Assembly: GCA_947504035.1 (NCBI GenBank)
Contig: CANNGA010000015.1
Coordinates: 39,271 to 103,270, forward strand
Direction: 5' to 3'
Length of the DNA stretch: 64,000 nt
Source: an uncultured Flavobacteriaceae bacterium
Lineage (GTDB): Bacteria; Bacteroidota; Bacteroidia; Flavobacteriales; Flavobacteriaceae
The translations under genes and the position numbers were made by a program. Shown here piece after piece: positions 53,526 to 61,445 of the stretch. The stretch's first letter is position 1. Every line of letters begins with the position of its first letter. The notes under the pieces are model-generated. The model saw only the letters and a program-made list of their open reading frames with translations. It searched no databases and was not told where the DNA came from.

Positions 53526-54896
53526 ATGAAAACGAATTGGAATATAACATATGAACAAAACAACAGTAGTTATGTAAAGCGGGTTGAAACGATTTACAAC
53601 GAAAACAATAAGCCCACACGTTACAAAGGCACTATAGAATCTATGCTCTATGTGTTTTTCTCTAAAACGAGCAAAAAAAGATATACTTGGAAAAGAGAAA
53701 TCTTTAAGTGTTTGTTGATACATCTGTACCACCAAAAATGCTATGCCTTATTGAGAGACTACGGTCATGTACAAGTACTGCATAATATAAGTGCTTTTGG
53801 AGATAGATTGGTTAGAGATGTTGCGCATTGGGAAAACAATGCCTTACAAGTTCATGAACAGTTAAGCAGTCTCATACAGCATTGTTTTGCAGTATACGAA
53901 ACACCAAAATTTCTAGAGCATGCATTTTATGGAACAAATAAAATATACATGCTTTGGTACGTGCAATTGGGGAGTGGAAAACCAGTAAAAAGTTTATCTC
54001 AAAACCCAATAAGGCTGACGCATAAAATGGCTCATGAATTTAGAAATGCACCCGCATTTTTAGGAGTGCCAGAAGCACTGCGTTATGCACAAGCATTGGG
54101 TTTTGGAGCATCACCAGAAACCGCGAAGACAATCGCTTTTTCAAGATTGGCTCTAATAAGAGGCGACGAAGAGCCCTTTTGGGAATCCGTAGTGCAATTT
54201 TTTGCTAAAGAAAACACCTTGCATACCAATGTATTGGATAGGGTGGTGGATTATTTAGCTTATAAATACCGTGAAAACAAGGCGTTTTCAATGAAAAATA
54301 GAACGTTGAAAGCACTGTGTGATCACAGTGATGAATGGCATTTAGAAGTACATAAAACCTATTCGGGTAAGCAATTATCGTGGGCGCCTTCTGGTATAGA
54401 ACCTTTGTATGTTGAAGCAGGTACAAATGCTACAAAAGTTGTGTATAGAACAGTAGAGTTGCTAAACACTGTTGCATTATATGAAGAAGGTAGCGAAATG
54501 CAACATTGTGTATCTGAGTATGATGAGGACTGTAAGGCTAAACAATGTGCCATATTCTCTTTGAGAAAGGAAGTTGTGGGACAGCCGGTTGAACATTTGG
54601 CAACCTTAGAAATAAACGTGCCTAATTATCATATTGTGCAAGCTAAAGCGAAGTATAATCAGGATTTAGATGCTAAATCTGTAGAACTGATAAACCATTG
54701 GATCGCACATTCTAAGGTAAGAAGGAAAAACGACATGGCTTATAATGTACCCTACGAACAGCGTGCGCATGTTAGAGCTGTAGAGCGAAGAACGATGACA
54801 GAGGGGTACAGTAGTTCTGTTTGCGAAATTGTTAGAGTGCTGTTTTTAATACTGTATGTCGTAATACGTGTTTTACTAGCACTGCTACATACTTAA
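53526..54896 (+). CDS. PcfJ-like protein with C-terminal membrane helix
   Basis: A 456-residue protein. The central/C-terminal core carries the PcfJ signature: EEGSEMQHCVSEYDEDCKAKQCAIFSLR, then HLATLEINV and QAKAKYNQDLDAKSVELINHW. PcfJ was first named on a conjugative plasmid; its biochemical role is unknown. The N-terminal ~270 residues are helical (RYTWKREIFKCLLIHLYHQKC and similar). The extreme C-terminus is a strong hydrophobic helix (VCEIVRVLFLILYVVIRVLLALLHT), an unusual addition. The gene immediately precedes the canonical rtcB gene (53-base gap) and is likely in the same transcript. Confidence 0.7.
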   Translation: MKTNWNITYEQNNSSYVKRVETIYNENNKPTRYKGTIESMLYVFFSKTSKKRYTWKREIFKCLLIHLYHQKCYALLRDYGHVQVLHNISAFGDRLVRDVAHWENNALQVHEQLSSLIQHCFAVYETPKFLEHAFYGTNKIYMLWYVQLGSGKPVKSLSQNPIRLTHKMAHEFRNAPAFLGVPEALRYAQALGFGASPETAKTIAFSRLALIRGDEEPFWESVVQFFAKENTLHTNVLDRVVDYLAYKYRENKAFSMKNRTLKALCDHSDEWHLEVHKTYSGKQLSWAPSGIEPLYVEAGTNATKVVYRTVELLNTVALYEEGSEMQHCVSEYDEDCKAKQCAIFSLRKEVVGQPVEHLATLEINVPNYHIVQAKAKYNQDLDAKSVELINHWIAHSKVRRKNDMAYNVPYEQRAHVRAVERRTMTEGYSSSVCEIVRVLFLILYVVIRVLLALLHT

Positions 54897-54949
54897 ACCA
54901 AAGACGGTAGATTGAAACGCAATGTGCCGTCTTTATAAGACATAAACTT

Positions 54950-56341
54950 ATGAAAAATAAACTAAGAGGGAAGGACCTTATACAATTAGGTTTCCCTAAA
55001 AATAACAGTATCAATATCGCCTTAGGGCAAATGAATAGATACCGAAAACGAGAGAAGAAAGAACGGGTTTTAGAAGAAGCAAAAGACGTATTGCTACACC
55101 CAGAACAGTATAAAGGTCATGCCATTTGGGGAAAAGTTGCAGAAAGCTTAGTAAAGCCCGTTGCTGTGAGAATGCAGCAATTAAAACAAACACGAGCGCC
55201 GTTTCGTATTTATGGGGAGAATGAGATAGATGCTCAAGCCAAATACCAGTTGTACGATGCTTTAAAATTGCCAATAGCAGTTGCAGGGGCTCTAATGCCA
55301 GATGCGCATACAGGTTATGGTTTACCTATAGGAGGGGTTTTAGCAACAGACAATGCGGTAATTCCTTATGGGGTTGGTGTGGATATAGGATGCAGAATGT
55401 GCTTAACAATTTACCCTGTAAAAAGCTCTTATTTAAAAGGGAAGCAGCATCAGTTGGAGGCTATTTTGTCCAATCACACTAAATTTGGGATGTATGAAAC
55501 CCACGATAAAAAGCACGACCATGCTGTGTTTGAACGGCCAGAATTTAATGATATACCGTTGTTAAAAAGGCTAAAAGTAAAAGCGTTTAAGCAATTAGGA
55601 ACTTCTGGAGGTGGTAATCATTTTGTAGAATTTGGAGCAGTTGCTATTACAGACGAAAACAACCCATGGCAACTTAAAACAGGAACGTATATAGGGCTGT
55701 TGTCGCACAGCGGATCTCGAGGTTTAGGCGCTAATATCGCAAAACATTACACGTATTTGGCAGCAAAACAATGTCCGTTGCCAAAACATGTACAACATTT
55801 AGCTTGGTTGGATATGAATACCCACGATGGACAAGAGTACTGGTTGGCGATGAATTTAGCGGGCGATTATGCCAAGGCATGTCACGACGATATCCATTAC
55901 CGTATTGGAAAGTTATTAGGAGCTAAAGCGATCGCAAAGATTGAGAACCATCACAATTTTGCGTGGAAAGAGACGGTAAACGGGCAGGACTGTATTGTGC
56001 ATCGTAAAGGCGCAACACCAGCGGCTAAAGGCGCTTTGGGGATTATTCCTGGGTCTATGACAGCGCCAGGTTATATCGTAAAAGGGCTGGGCAATGCCGA
56101 AAGTTTAAGCTCTGCATCTCATGGTGCAGGACGTCTACATTCGCGCCGAAAATGTAAAGAGAAGTTTACCAAAAGTGAGCTTAAAAAACAATTAAAACAA
56201 CATGAGATCACGCTAATTGGTGGCGGTGTAGATGAAGCGCCTATGGCCTATAAAGACATTACAAAAGTCATACGTAACCAGCAAGAACTGGTAGAGGTCT
56301 TAGGCACATTTACACCAAAAATTGTGAGGATGGATCGCTAA
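54950..56341 (+). CDS. rtcB: RtcB-family RNA ligase (canonical motifs)
   Basis: A 463-residue RtcB with all standard motifs: MPDAHTGYGLPIGG (116-129), GVDIGCRM with Asp145 and Cys148, GGGNHF with Asn223/His224, SHSGSRG with His253, ENHHNF, HRKGATPA, and SASHGAGR with His391 as guanylation site. It seals 2',3'-cyclic-phosphate and 5'-OH RNA ends. It is clearly a different subfamily from the first RtcB at 45341. The downstream genes (nucleotidyltransferase, Ntn hydrolase, prfH, TPR) run in the same direction, so this is probably the RtcB that works with PrfH in rescuing cut ribosomes. Confidence 0.93.
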   Translation: MKNKLRGKDLIQLGFPKNNSINIALGQMNRYRKREKKERVLEEAKDVLLHPEQYKGHAIWGKVAESLVKPVAVRMQQLKQTRAPFRIYGENEIDAQAKYQLYDALKLPIAVAGALMPDAHTGYGLPIGGVLATDNAVIPYGVGVDIGCRMCLTIYPVKSSYLKGKQHQLEAILSNHTKFGMYETHDKKHDHAVFERPEFNDIPLLKRLKVKAFKQLGTSGGGNHFVEFGAVAITDENNPWQLKTGTYIGLLSHSGSRGLGANIAKHYTYLAAKQCPLPKHVQHLAWLDMNTHDGQEYWLAMNLAGDYAKACHDDIHYRIGKLLGAKAIAKIENHHNFAWKETVNGQDCIVHRKGATPAAKGALGIIPGSMTAPGYIVKGLGNAESLSSASHGAGRLHSRRKCKEKFTKSELKKQLKQHEITLIGGGVDEAPMAYKDITKVIRNQQELVEVLGTFTPKIVRMDR

Positions 56342-56365
56342 TAAAACAGGAAAGCAGTAAAGGAG

Positions 56366-56443
56366 TTGGGCGTTACCCAAAGGGTCGGGCTTTCGGCAGT
56401 CGCGCTCTGCGAGGCGCTCCAACAAAGCCTCAATCTCTAACGC
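56366..56443. repeat. GC-rich structured intergenic repeat
   Basis: A GC-rich block beginning TTGGGCGTTACCC and containing GGGTCGGGCTTTCGG with a matching AAAGCC downstream (GGCTTT/AAAGCC stem). It ends CTCTAACGC. Blocks beginning GGGCGTT-CCC and containing GGTCGGGCTTTC are, in my memory, a dispersed repeat of Bacteroidota genomes. It sits between rtcB and the nucleotidyltransferase gene and would be in their transcript. Confidence 0.5.
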
Positions 56444-56458
56444 AAAAAAAATAATAAC

Positions 56459-57007
56459 ATGAAAACAAAACATACTATAAAACGATATGGAGAACTGTGG
56501 CCAGAATATAGAATCGTATTGGGGCTACATATCCTAGAGCATTTAAAAAAATGGGTAATTATTTCTGGGGGTTGGGCCTGGCATTTTATGTCTAAAACGA
56601 ACCATACAGAATACAAACATGCGCACGATCATAAAGATATAGATCTTTTTGTATCGCCTAAAAACAGACCCCAAGTTATGGGAATATTACAAGAGCATGG
56701 GTTTAAGAAAGTATGGACGAGATACGACTATGTTCCCAATAACGAGAATTTTAAACGCTATGAAAAAATAGACTGGTTGCCTGATGGCAGACAGATAAAA
56801 ATAACAATCGATATGTTTCAAGCTGTGGTTATAGATACTGTAGAAGTAGATGGTTGGACGTTGGTAGCGCCAGATAGATTGTTAGGATATTATGACACCG
56901 TACATTCAAGTAGTGCCTGTTGGGCTGTAAAGGCAGCTTCTAAATTATTAAAAAAAGGAAAGAATCCTGTTGGAGATCCTTTATTGTCTAAAAACCCACT
57001 TAAATAA
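56459..57007 (+). CDS. Small pol-beta-type nucleotidyltransferase
   Basis: A 182-residue protein with a minimal nucleotidyltransferase fold: VIISGGWAWHF (GG motif, about 33-43) and HDHKDIDLFV with the Asp-x-Asp metal site (about 58-67), plus a later KITIDMF strand with the third acidic residue. No helper domain is seen. Such minimal NTases occur with RNA-repair or toxin-antitoxin systems and could modify tRNA 3' ends or protein targets. Neighbouring rtcB and prfH suggest RNA. The next gene (Ntn hydrolase) starts 7 bases after its stop. Confidence 0.75.
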   Translation: MKTKHTIKRYGELWPEYRIVLGLHILEHLKKWVIISGGWAWHFMSKTNHTEYKHAHDHKDIDLFVSPKNRPQVMGILQEHGFKKVWTRYDYVPNNENFKRYEKIDWLPDGRQIKITIDMFQAVVIDTVEVDGWTLVAPDRLLGYYDTVHSSSACWAVKAASKLLKKGKNPVGDPLLSKNPLK

Positions 57008-57014
57008 TTTAATA

Positions 57015-57956
57015 ATGGAAAGGCTAATAGTAAACCTAGATAAAGCGCCCTCTAAAAGGTGGGCGTTTTTAAAAGCATATTCGAAAGAAATAAATTACCT
57101 CTTAAAATACTATTTAAATGATCTCAGTGATGCTGGAATATTTCAACAATATATAGAAACATATAAGACGCTATATGTAGCTCATGATTATATGGAAGAA
57201 GTGAGAGCAATAGCAAGCTACTGTGATTTTTCAGAAAATGAAATAGTAATAGCAAATTTATATTATGATGCTTTAAAGTTTGTTTTCGGGTGTACTGCTT
57301 TTTGTGTTGATCAAGATAAAGATAGGCTTCATGCGAGAAATTTAGATTGGTGGACAGAGGATAACATTTTAGGCAAATACACGAAAGTTTTCGATGTAAT
57401 GAAGGGCGGACATCTCGTTTGCTCATTGGTAAGTTGGCCTGGATTTATAGGGGCATTGTCAGGCGTGCGAAAGGGGGCGTTTTCTATTACGCTAAATGCT
57501 GTAATGAGTCACGAAGCACCTCAGTTTGCAATTCCAATAACATTTTTAATAAGAGATGTTTTAGAACGTGTCTCAACTTTTGAAACTGCTGTTAAAATTT
57601 TATCGGAAACACCAATTGCGTCAGATTGTTTATTGTTAGTGGTGGGATGTCGTAAAGGTGAAAATGTTGTAATAGAGAGAACCCCTTCTAGGTATGCGCA
57701 TAGATTATCAGAAGATGGTAGTGTTATTGTTACTAATGAGTATTTAAAACTCACTAACAATAAAGAAACAAAAGATCCTTTACAGGTCACAGCTTCGGAG
57801 CGACATCAAATGGTGAAAGCGCTAATAGATACGAGTAAACCTTGTACAAAAGAAACATGTTTTGAGATTCTTTCGAATCGTAAAGTTAAAATGGACATTA
57901 CTGTTCAACAAATGGTGTTTCATCCAAAAACGGGAGAAATACAATTAAAAATTTAA
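57015..57956 (+). CDS. C45/NAAA-like N-terminal nucleophile amide hydrolase
   Basis: The ATG at 57015, 7 bases after the upstream stop, is preferred over a start at 56970 that would overlap it. The 313-residue product resembles acid ceramidase / N-acylethanolamine amidase and penicillin acyltransferase-type (C45) proteins: FGCTAFCVDQDKDRLHARNLDWW, with Cys93 as likely nucleophile freed by self-cleavage, and Arg108/Asp111 as partners. Later segments GKYTKVFDVMKGG and SVIVTNEYLKL also fit the Ntn fold. The substrate would be a linear amide, but its link with RNA repair is not known. The next gene (prfH) starts 3 bases after its stop. Confidence 0.75.
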   Translation: MERLIVNLDKAPSKRWAFLKAYSKEINYLLKYYLNDLSDAGIFQQYIETYKTLYVAHDYMEEVRAIASYCDFSENEIVIANLYYDALKFVFGCTAFCVDQDKDRLHARNLDWWTEDNILGKYTKVFDVMKGGHLVCSLVSWPGFIGALSGVRKGAFSITLNAVMSHEAPQFAIPITFLIRDVLERVSTFETAVKILSETPIASDCLLLVVGCRKGENVVIERTPSRYAHRLSEDGSVIVTNEYLKLTNNKETKDPLQVTASERHQMVKALIDTSKPCTKETCFEILSNRKVKMDITVQQMVFHPKTGEIQLKI

Positions 57957-57959
57957 ATT

Positions 57960-58655
57960 TTGAATACAAAAATTATACAAATAAGCTCAGGAAAGGGGCC
58001 TGTTGAATGTTGTTGGGTTGTAGCCCAGGTGCTAAAGCTATTTATAGAGGCGCTTAAGGGAGCAAACATTAAATACACGCTTTTAGATAGTGTGCCAGGT
58101 GTAGAAAACAGAACGCTACAATCCGCAACACTTCAATTACAAGGAGAGGCCTTAGAGGTGTTCTTAAAAGTATGGTTAGGAACAATACAATGGATAGGGC
58201 AGTCCTCTTTTCGAAAATTCCATAAACGTAAAAATTGGTTTATTGGTATTTATGAAATAGAAGTAGCAGCACAAACGCATTTAAAAGAAACAGATATTAA
58301 GTTTCAGGCTATTAGAAGTTCTGGTCCAGGTGGACAGCATGTTAACAAAGTAAGTTCGGCCATACGAGCAACACATAAGCAAACGGGTTTGCAGGTCTTG
58401 GTTATGGATAGCAGGTCGCAACATCAAAACAAAAAGAATGCTATAAAACGGCTGCAAGATAAAGTGGCGGCATATAATCAAGAGCAGTTAAAAGCTACTG
58501 TGCAAGCACAATGGCAAAACCACCTCCATGTGGCGCGCGGCAATCCTATACGTGTATTTACAGGTTCTGATTTTAAAACCAAAAACACAACTAAAAGTTA
58601 CAAAAAGAAACGACAAGCATTAAAACATAAATTAAAACAAGATTCATGGGATTAA
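57960..58655 (+). CDS. prfH: Peptide chain release factor homologue
   Basis: A 231-residue class I release-factor-like protein. The catalytic GGQ is in SSGPGGQHVNKVSSAIRATH (GGQ at 124-126). The C-terminus is basic (KNTTKSYKKKRQALKHKLKQ). There is no domain 2/codon-reading part like that of RF1/2, and the short N-terminal part (about 1-110) is PrfH-type. PrfH releases peptides from ribosomes whose 16S rRNA has been cut in the decoding centre so that RtcB can reseal the RNA. A TTG at 57960 is used as start. It is 3 bases from the Ntn hydrolase and overlaps the TPR gene by 10 bases. Confidence 0.92.
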   Translation: MNTKIIQISSGKGPVECCWVVAQVLKLFIEALKGANIKYTLLDSVPGVENRTLQSATLQLQGEALEVFLKVWLGTIQWIGQSSFRKFHKRKNWFIGIYEIEVAAQTHLKETDIKFQAIRSSGPGGQHVNKVSSAIRATHKQTGLQVLVMDSRSQHQNKKNAIKRLQDKVAAYNQEQLKATVQAQWQNHLHVARGNPIRVFTGSDFKTKNTTKSYKKKRQALKHKLKQDSWD

Positions 58656-59185
58656 CAGTAGCAGATTGTTATTATTTAAAGGCAAAGGCAGCGGCTAATG
58701 ACTATTGCGGCGATTGGAACGAGGTTTGCGAGGCTTTAAACTACGCCTTGTCTTACGACGACGCACATTGCGCTTCCCTTTGTTTACTGGGAGAAATATA
58801 TGCCAAACATTTGGCTATGCCAGAAAACGCCTTTGCGTGTTTCGATAGGGTCATTGCCATAGATGCTCATTACGTAGAGGTGTATCCTGTTTATATAAAA
58901 TATCTTATATGGAATGCCAATACGGTAAAGGCAAAAACAGTTTTAGATTTTGCTAAAACATTAGCCGCTTCAGATATGGCAGAATTGTATGGGTTACAGG
59001 CCCACATTGCTGAGGTAAAAGGCAAGTATAAAACAAGTTTAAAGCACTTAAAAACGGCTAAACTCCACTGCTATAACGATTATTTTTTTGATGTTATAGA
59101 GGGAGAACAAGAACGCATTCAAAAGAAATTAAAATTAGATAAGAAACGCAGCAAGCAAAAAATATCTAAAAAGAAGAAGAAGTAA
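58646..59185 (+). CDS. TPR-like helical protein
   Basis: A 179-residue helical protein with TPR-like repeats (about 5-40, 45-80, 110-150): ASLCLLGEIYAKHLAMPENA and LQAHIAEVKGKYKTSLKHLKTAK fit the pattern. The last ~25 residues are a lysine-rich tail (KLDKKRSKQKISKKKKK), suited to RNA or ribosome binding. It starts inside the 3' end of prfH, overlapping by 10 bases, so it is translationally coupled and last in the prfH operon. An adaptor for the repair machinery is an inference. Confidence 0.7.
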   Translation: MGLTVADCYYLKAKAAANDYCGDWNEVCEALNYALSYDDAHCASLCLLGEIYAKHLAMPENAFACFDRVIAIDAHYVEVYPVYIKYLIWNANTVKAKTVLDFAKTLAASDMAELYGLQAHIAEVKGKYKTSLKHLKTAKLHCYNDYFFDVIEGEQERIQKKLKLDKKRSKQKISKKKKK

Positions 59186-59381
59186 TGGTAGCGCGAGGTT
59201 ATAGCATTATCATTTTGGATGTAAATAACGTAAGATAGTTGCGTAGTGAGGTGTTTGCTGTGTTAAAAGAATAATGTAAACTTAATATAAACAGGGATGT
59301 GTTAAAATATCAAACAAATCTTCTTGCGTGTATCTGTATAGCTCCATTGTATAAGTCTATACGGGTGCCGTATTTGGTTCT

Positions 59382-59485
59382 TATATGCAGGCGTTTTTAG
59401 GACATAGCTTTAGTAAAATACATAAAATTACATGTATGTAACTGTAAATCATTTTAAGATTATAAAAAATGCATTAGCTTTATAG
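59382..59485 (+). pseudogene. Tyrosine recombinase C-terminal remnant, copy b
   Basis: In one frame YMQAFLGHSFSK is read, matching the IQxLLGHxSxK block of tyrosine recombinases. After a frame shift near 59420 a second frame gives YMYVTVNHFKIIKNALAL and a stop, aligning with YTHVAISSFESVKNPLDL of copy c. The gene is thus dead. The same remnant-then-inverted-repeat layout is found at 11378-11517. Confidence 0.5.
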
Positions 59486-59489
59486 TATA

Positions 59490-59515
59490 AATAACATGCA
59501 CTAATGGATGTTATT
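59490..59515. repeat. Inverted repeat after integrase remnant b
   Basis: The arms AATAACAT and ATGTTATT (8 bp, perfect) enclose 10 bases. The surrounding 40 bases match the block at 11481-11520 at about 32 positions, starting at the same place relative to the integrase stop. Confidence 0.55.
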
Positions 59516-59539
59516 CAATTGTTGGCAACCATTTAGAGA

Positions 59540-60919
59540 ATGAAACAAAGCATCATAATTTTAGTTTTAGTATTAACATTAAGTTCTTGTAAACAAGATG
59601 TAAAACTTAATTCGGAATTCGGACTATTCCCAACTGAATTTATTGATTCTCTAAAAACAGTTTCAGTTCAAAAGCAAAGTTTTGAATTAAACACTAAAGA
59701 ACATAATACAGTTATAGCGGAAAATGGAACTATTCTAATCATTTCACCAAATTCTTTTGTGGACAATAATGGCAACATTGTAGAGGATGTGACTATTGAA
59801 ATTAAAGAGAATTTTCAAATATCAGATTTTATACTTTCAAATCTTCAGACTATCCACAATAATGAAATTTTAGAATCTACAGGAATGATTTATTTGTCTT
59901 TAGCTGACAAAAATGGAAAAGAAATATACTTATCTGAAAATAATAAGATAAGAGTTCAAATTCCGCAGAACGAAATTGATGAAAATTCCAAGATTTTTTT
60001 AGGACAAAGAAAAGAAGATGGAACAATTAATTGGGAAAACTTTGAAGAACCAAGTAAATCATTGGTTCCTTATCCAATAGCATTTTTAGCTAAAATTGCA
60101 CCTTGGAGATGCATTGAGTCTGATATTGTCAATGTCTACGAAGAAAAATTTAAAAACAATTTAGAATTTGAAAACACATTAGTAGCAACAAAGGAATTTA
60201 TTGAAAGAGTTGCTTGTGATGATGAAGTAATGGAAATTTACCTGAATAATCTCGATAAAAACCTTTATAAAATTGACGAAATGGTCGTTGAACATTTGGT
60301 AAGAGATTCAACCGAGTATCTTAATTCTTGGATTTTTAAAGAAGTACCAAATCCAAATGGCGGACCAAGAACAAAAGCTCAAAAAGATGCTCACAAACGG
60401 CTTGTAGATAATGCAAGTCAAAATTATCACAACAGAATTAATTGGTATAGAGAACTTGCAAGTCAAAAATTAACAAAAGTAGATACAACAAAACGTGTAG
60501 ATACAACAAAAATAAAGAATATAAACAAAGCATTTATTTCCTACGACATATCAAGTTTAGGTTGGGTTAATGTGGACATCTTTTTCAAAGACCCAAAATC
60601 CGAATCTATTGAATTAGTTGCTAAAACAAATCAAGAAGTTCAAATCATAAACCTTCTTTTAAATGGTAGAAATGTCATTTTAAGTGGGTATGAAAAAGAA
60701 GAAAATCAATATAGTTTTACTAAAGATGAAGAAGGATATAACAGATTACCAAAAGGAGAAAAGGCTCTTATAACAGCAATCGGCTACGACAATGGAAACC
60801 TGACTTTTGGAAAAACGGAAATTATATTAGGAAAAAATAAAATAGAAAATGTAGATATGAAAAAAATATCTGCAACTGAATTAAAAGAAGAAATTATAAA
60901 AACGGTTGCCAATAACTAA
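59540..60919 (+). CDS. Cargo lipoprotein, unknown
   Basis: A 459-residue lipoprotein (MKQSIIILVLVLTLSSCKQD). The N-terminal half holds a beta-rich region (NTVIAENGTILIISPNSFVDN onward, about 55-160) whose pattern resembles ZU5-like domains of Bacteroidota surface proteins. The middle is helical (about 180-330). The C-terminal part is beta-rich (SYDISSLGWVNVDIFF onward). I recognise no specific family. Base composition is low in GC, like the other cargo genes, and it follows an integrase remnant and hairpin, so it is probably acquired. Confidence 0.62.
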   Translation: MKQSIIILVLVLTLSSCKQDVKLNSEFGLFPTEFIDSLKTVSVQKQSFELNTKEHNTVIAENGTILIISPNSFVDNNGNIVEDVTIEIKENFQISDFILSNLQTIHNNEILESTGMIYLSLADKNGKEIYLSENNKIRVQIPQNEIDENSKIFLGQRKEDGTINWENFEEPSKSLVPYPIAFLAKIAPWRCIESDIVNVYEEKFKNNLEFENTLVATKEFIERVACDDEVMEIYLNNLDKNLYKIDEMVVEHLVRDSTEYLNSWIFKEVPNPNGGPRTKAQKDAHKRLVDNASQNYHNRINWYRELASQKLTKVDTTKRVDTTKIKNINKAFISYDISSLGWVNVDIFFKDPKSESIELVAKTNQEVQIINLLLNGRNVILSGYEKEENQYSFTKDEEGYNRLPKGEKALITAIGYDNGNLTFGKTEIILGKNKIENVDMKKISATELKEEIIKTVANN

Positions 60920-61100
60920 GAAGCATATGGCGTGCCGATAGGCCAACGCTATATGTGCTGTTGTCTTTATCCACTTAAATAAAAAACGATTTTCAAAGCG
61001 TACTTATAAGCTCAAAACAGCATGAGATTTTGAGCGTATTTGGAAGGTATCGTTCTTCAAAAAGTTCGAACCCTATCCCTTTGAGGTCACAGTTTTAATT

Positions 61101-61137
61101 AAATCGCTTTAAACAAGAGGTTCGAAGCGATTTTTTT
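61101..61137 (+). terminator. Terminator-like hairpin
   Basis: The arms AAATCGCTT and AAGCGATTT (9 bp, perfect) enclose a 15-base loop and are followed by T. It lies 180 bases downstream of the cargo lipoprotein gene and may end its transcript. Confidence 0.6.
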
Positions 61138-61232
61138 GTTTCACCTTGATTAGTAGTTTTTGTGTAAAAGTCATGCTGTGAGTGAGGTAGTGGTTTGAAC
61201 TGTTTTAGCCACCTCTTAGTCTTTTAGGGGAA

Positions 61233-61355
61233 AATGGCACCAATTTGAGACAGATACAAATTCTATTAGGACATAATAGCTCGAAAACTATAGAAGTATA
61301 CACACATGTAGCTATTAGTAGTTTTGAATCTGTAAAAAATCCTTTAGATTTGTGA
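61233..61355 (+). pseudogene. Tyrosine recombinase C-terminal remnant, copy c
   Basis: The best preserved of three copies: 40 codons to a TGA reading NGTNLRQIQILLGHNSSKT then IEVYTHVAISSFESVKNPLDL. It includes the LGH His and the catalytic Tyr. The region just upstream (TTAGCCACC...) seems to continue the expected FATHLL block but is out of frame. No further integrase sequence is present. Confidence 0.65.
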
Positions 61356-61367
61356 AACACATACATG

Positions 61368-61395
61368 AGATATATGTGCAATTGCACATATATCT
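61368..61395. repeat. Perfect 28-bp palindrome
   Basis: Bases 61368-61381 (AGATATATGTGCAA) are the exact reverse complement of 61382-61395. It lies 13 bases after the stop of integrase remnant c, in the position held by the inverted repeats after copies a and b. It may be a recombination site, a regulator site or a cruciform. Confidence 0.75.
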
Positions 61396-61445
61396 ATGTT
61401 GCCCAACATAAGAGTGAATAAAGTAAAAATGAAACCGAATCACTT

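Larger units (their letters stand above)
59186..59539. other. Gap with integrase remnant between repair island and cassette
   Basis: No complete gene is seen. The gap contains the decayed integrase end b (59382-59485) and the inverted repeat after it (59490-59515). The right-hand boundary ends with GTTGGCAAC at 59520-59528, just before the cargo lipoprotein gene. Confidence 0.45.
60920..61445. other. Gap with remnants and palindromes
   Basis: No complete gene. Contents in order: an imperfect hairpin around 60925-60962 (AGCATATGGCGT with ACGCTATATGTGCT), an 8-bp repeat GCTCAAAA/TTTTGAGC at about 61011-61037, a terminator-like hairpin at 61101-61137, integrase remnant c (61233-61355), a 28-bp palindrome (61368-61395) and a TGTTGCCCAACA palindrome (about 61397-61408). 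Confidence 0.5.

Noticed and set aside
61048..61090. tRNA-like T-arm (GTTCGAAC) near 61065
   Set aside because: Only the T-loop motif is present; no acceptor, D or anticodon stems can be built on either strand.
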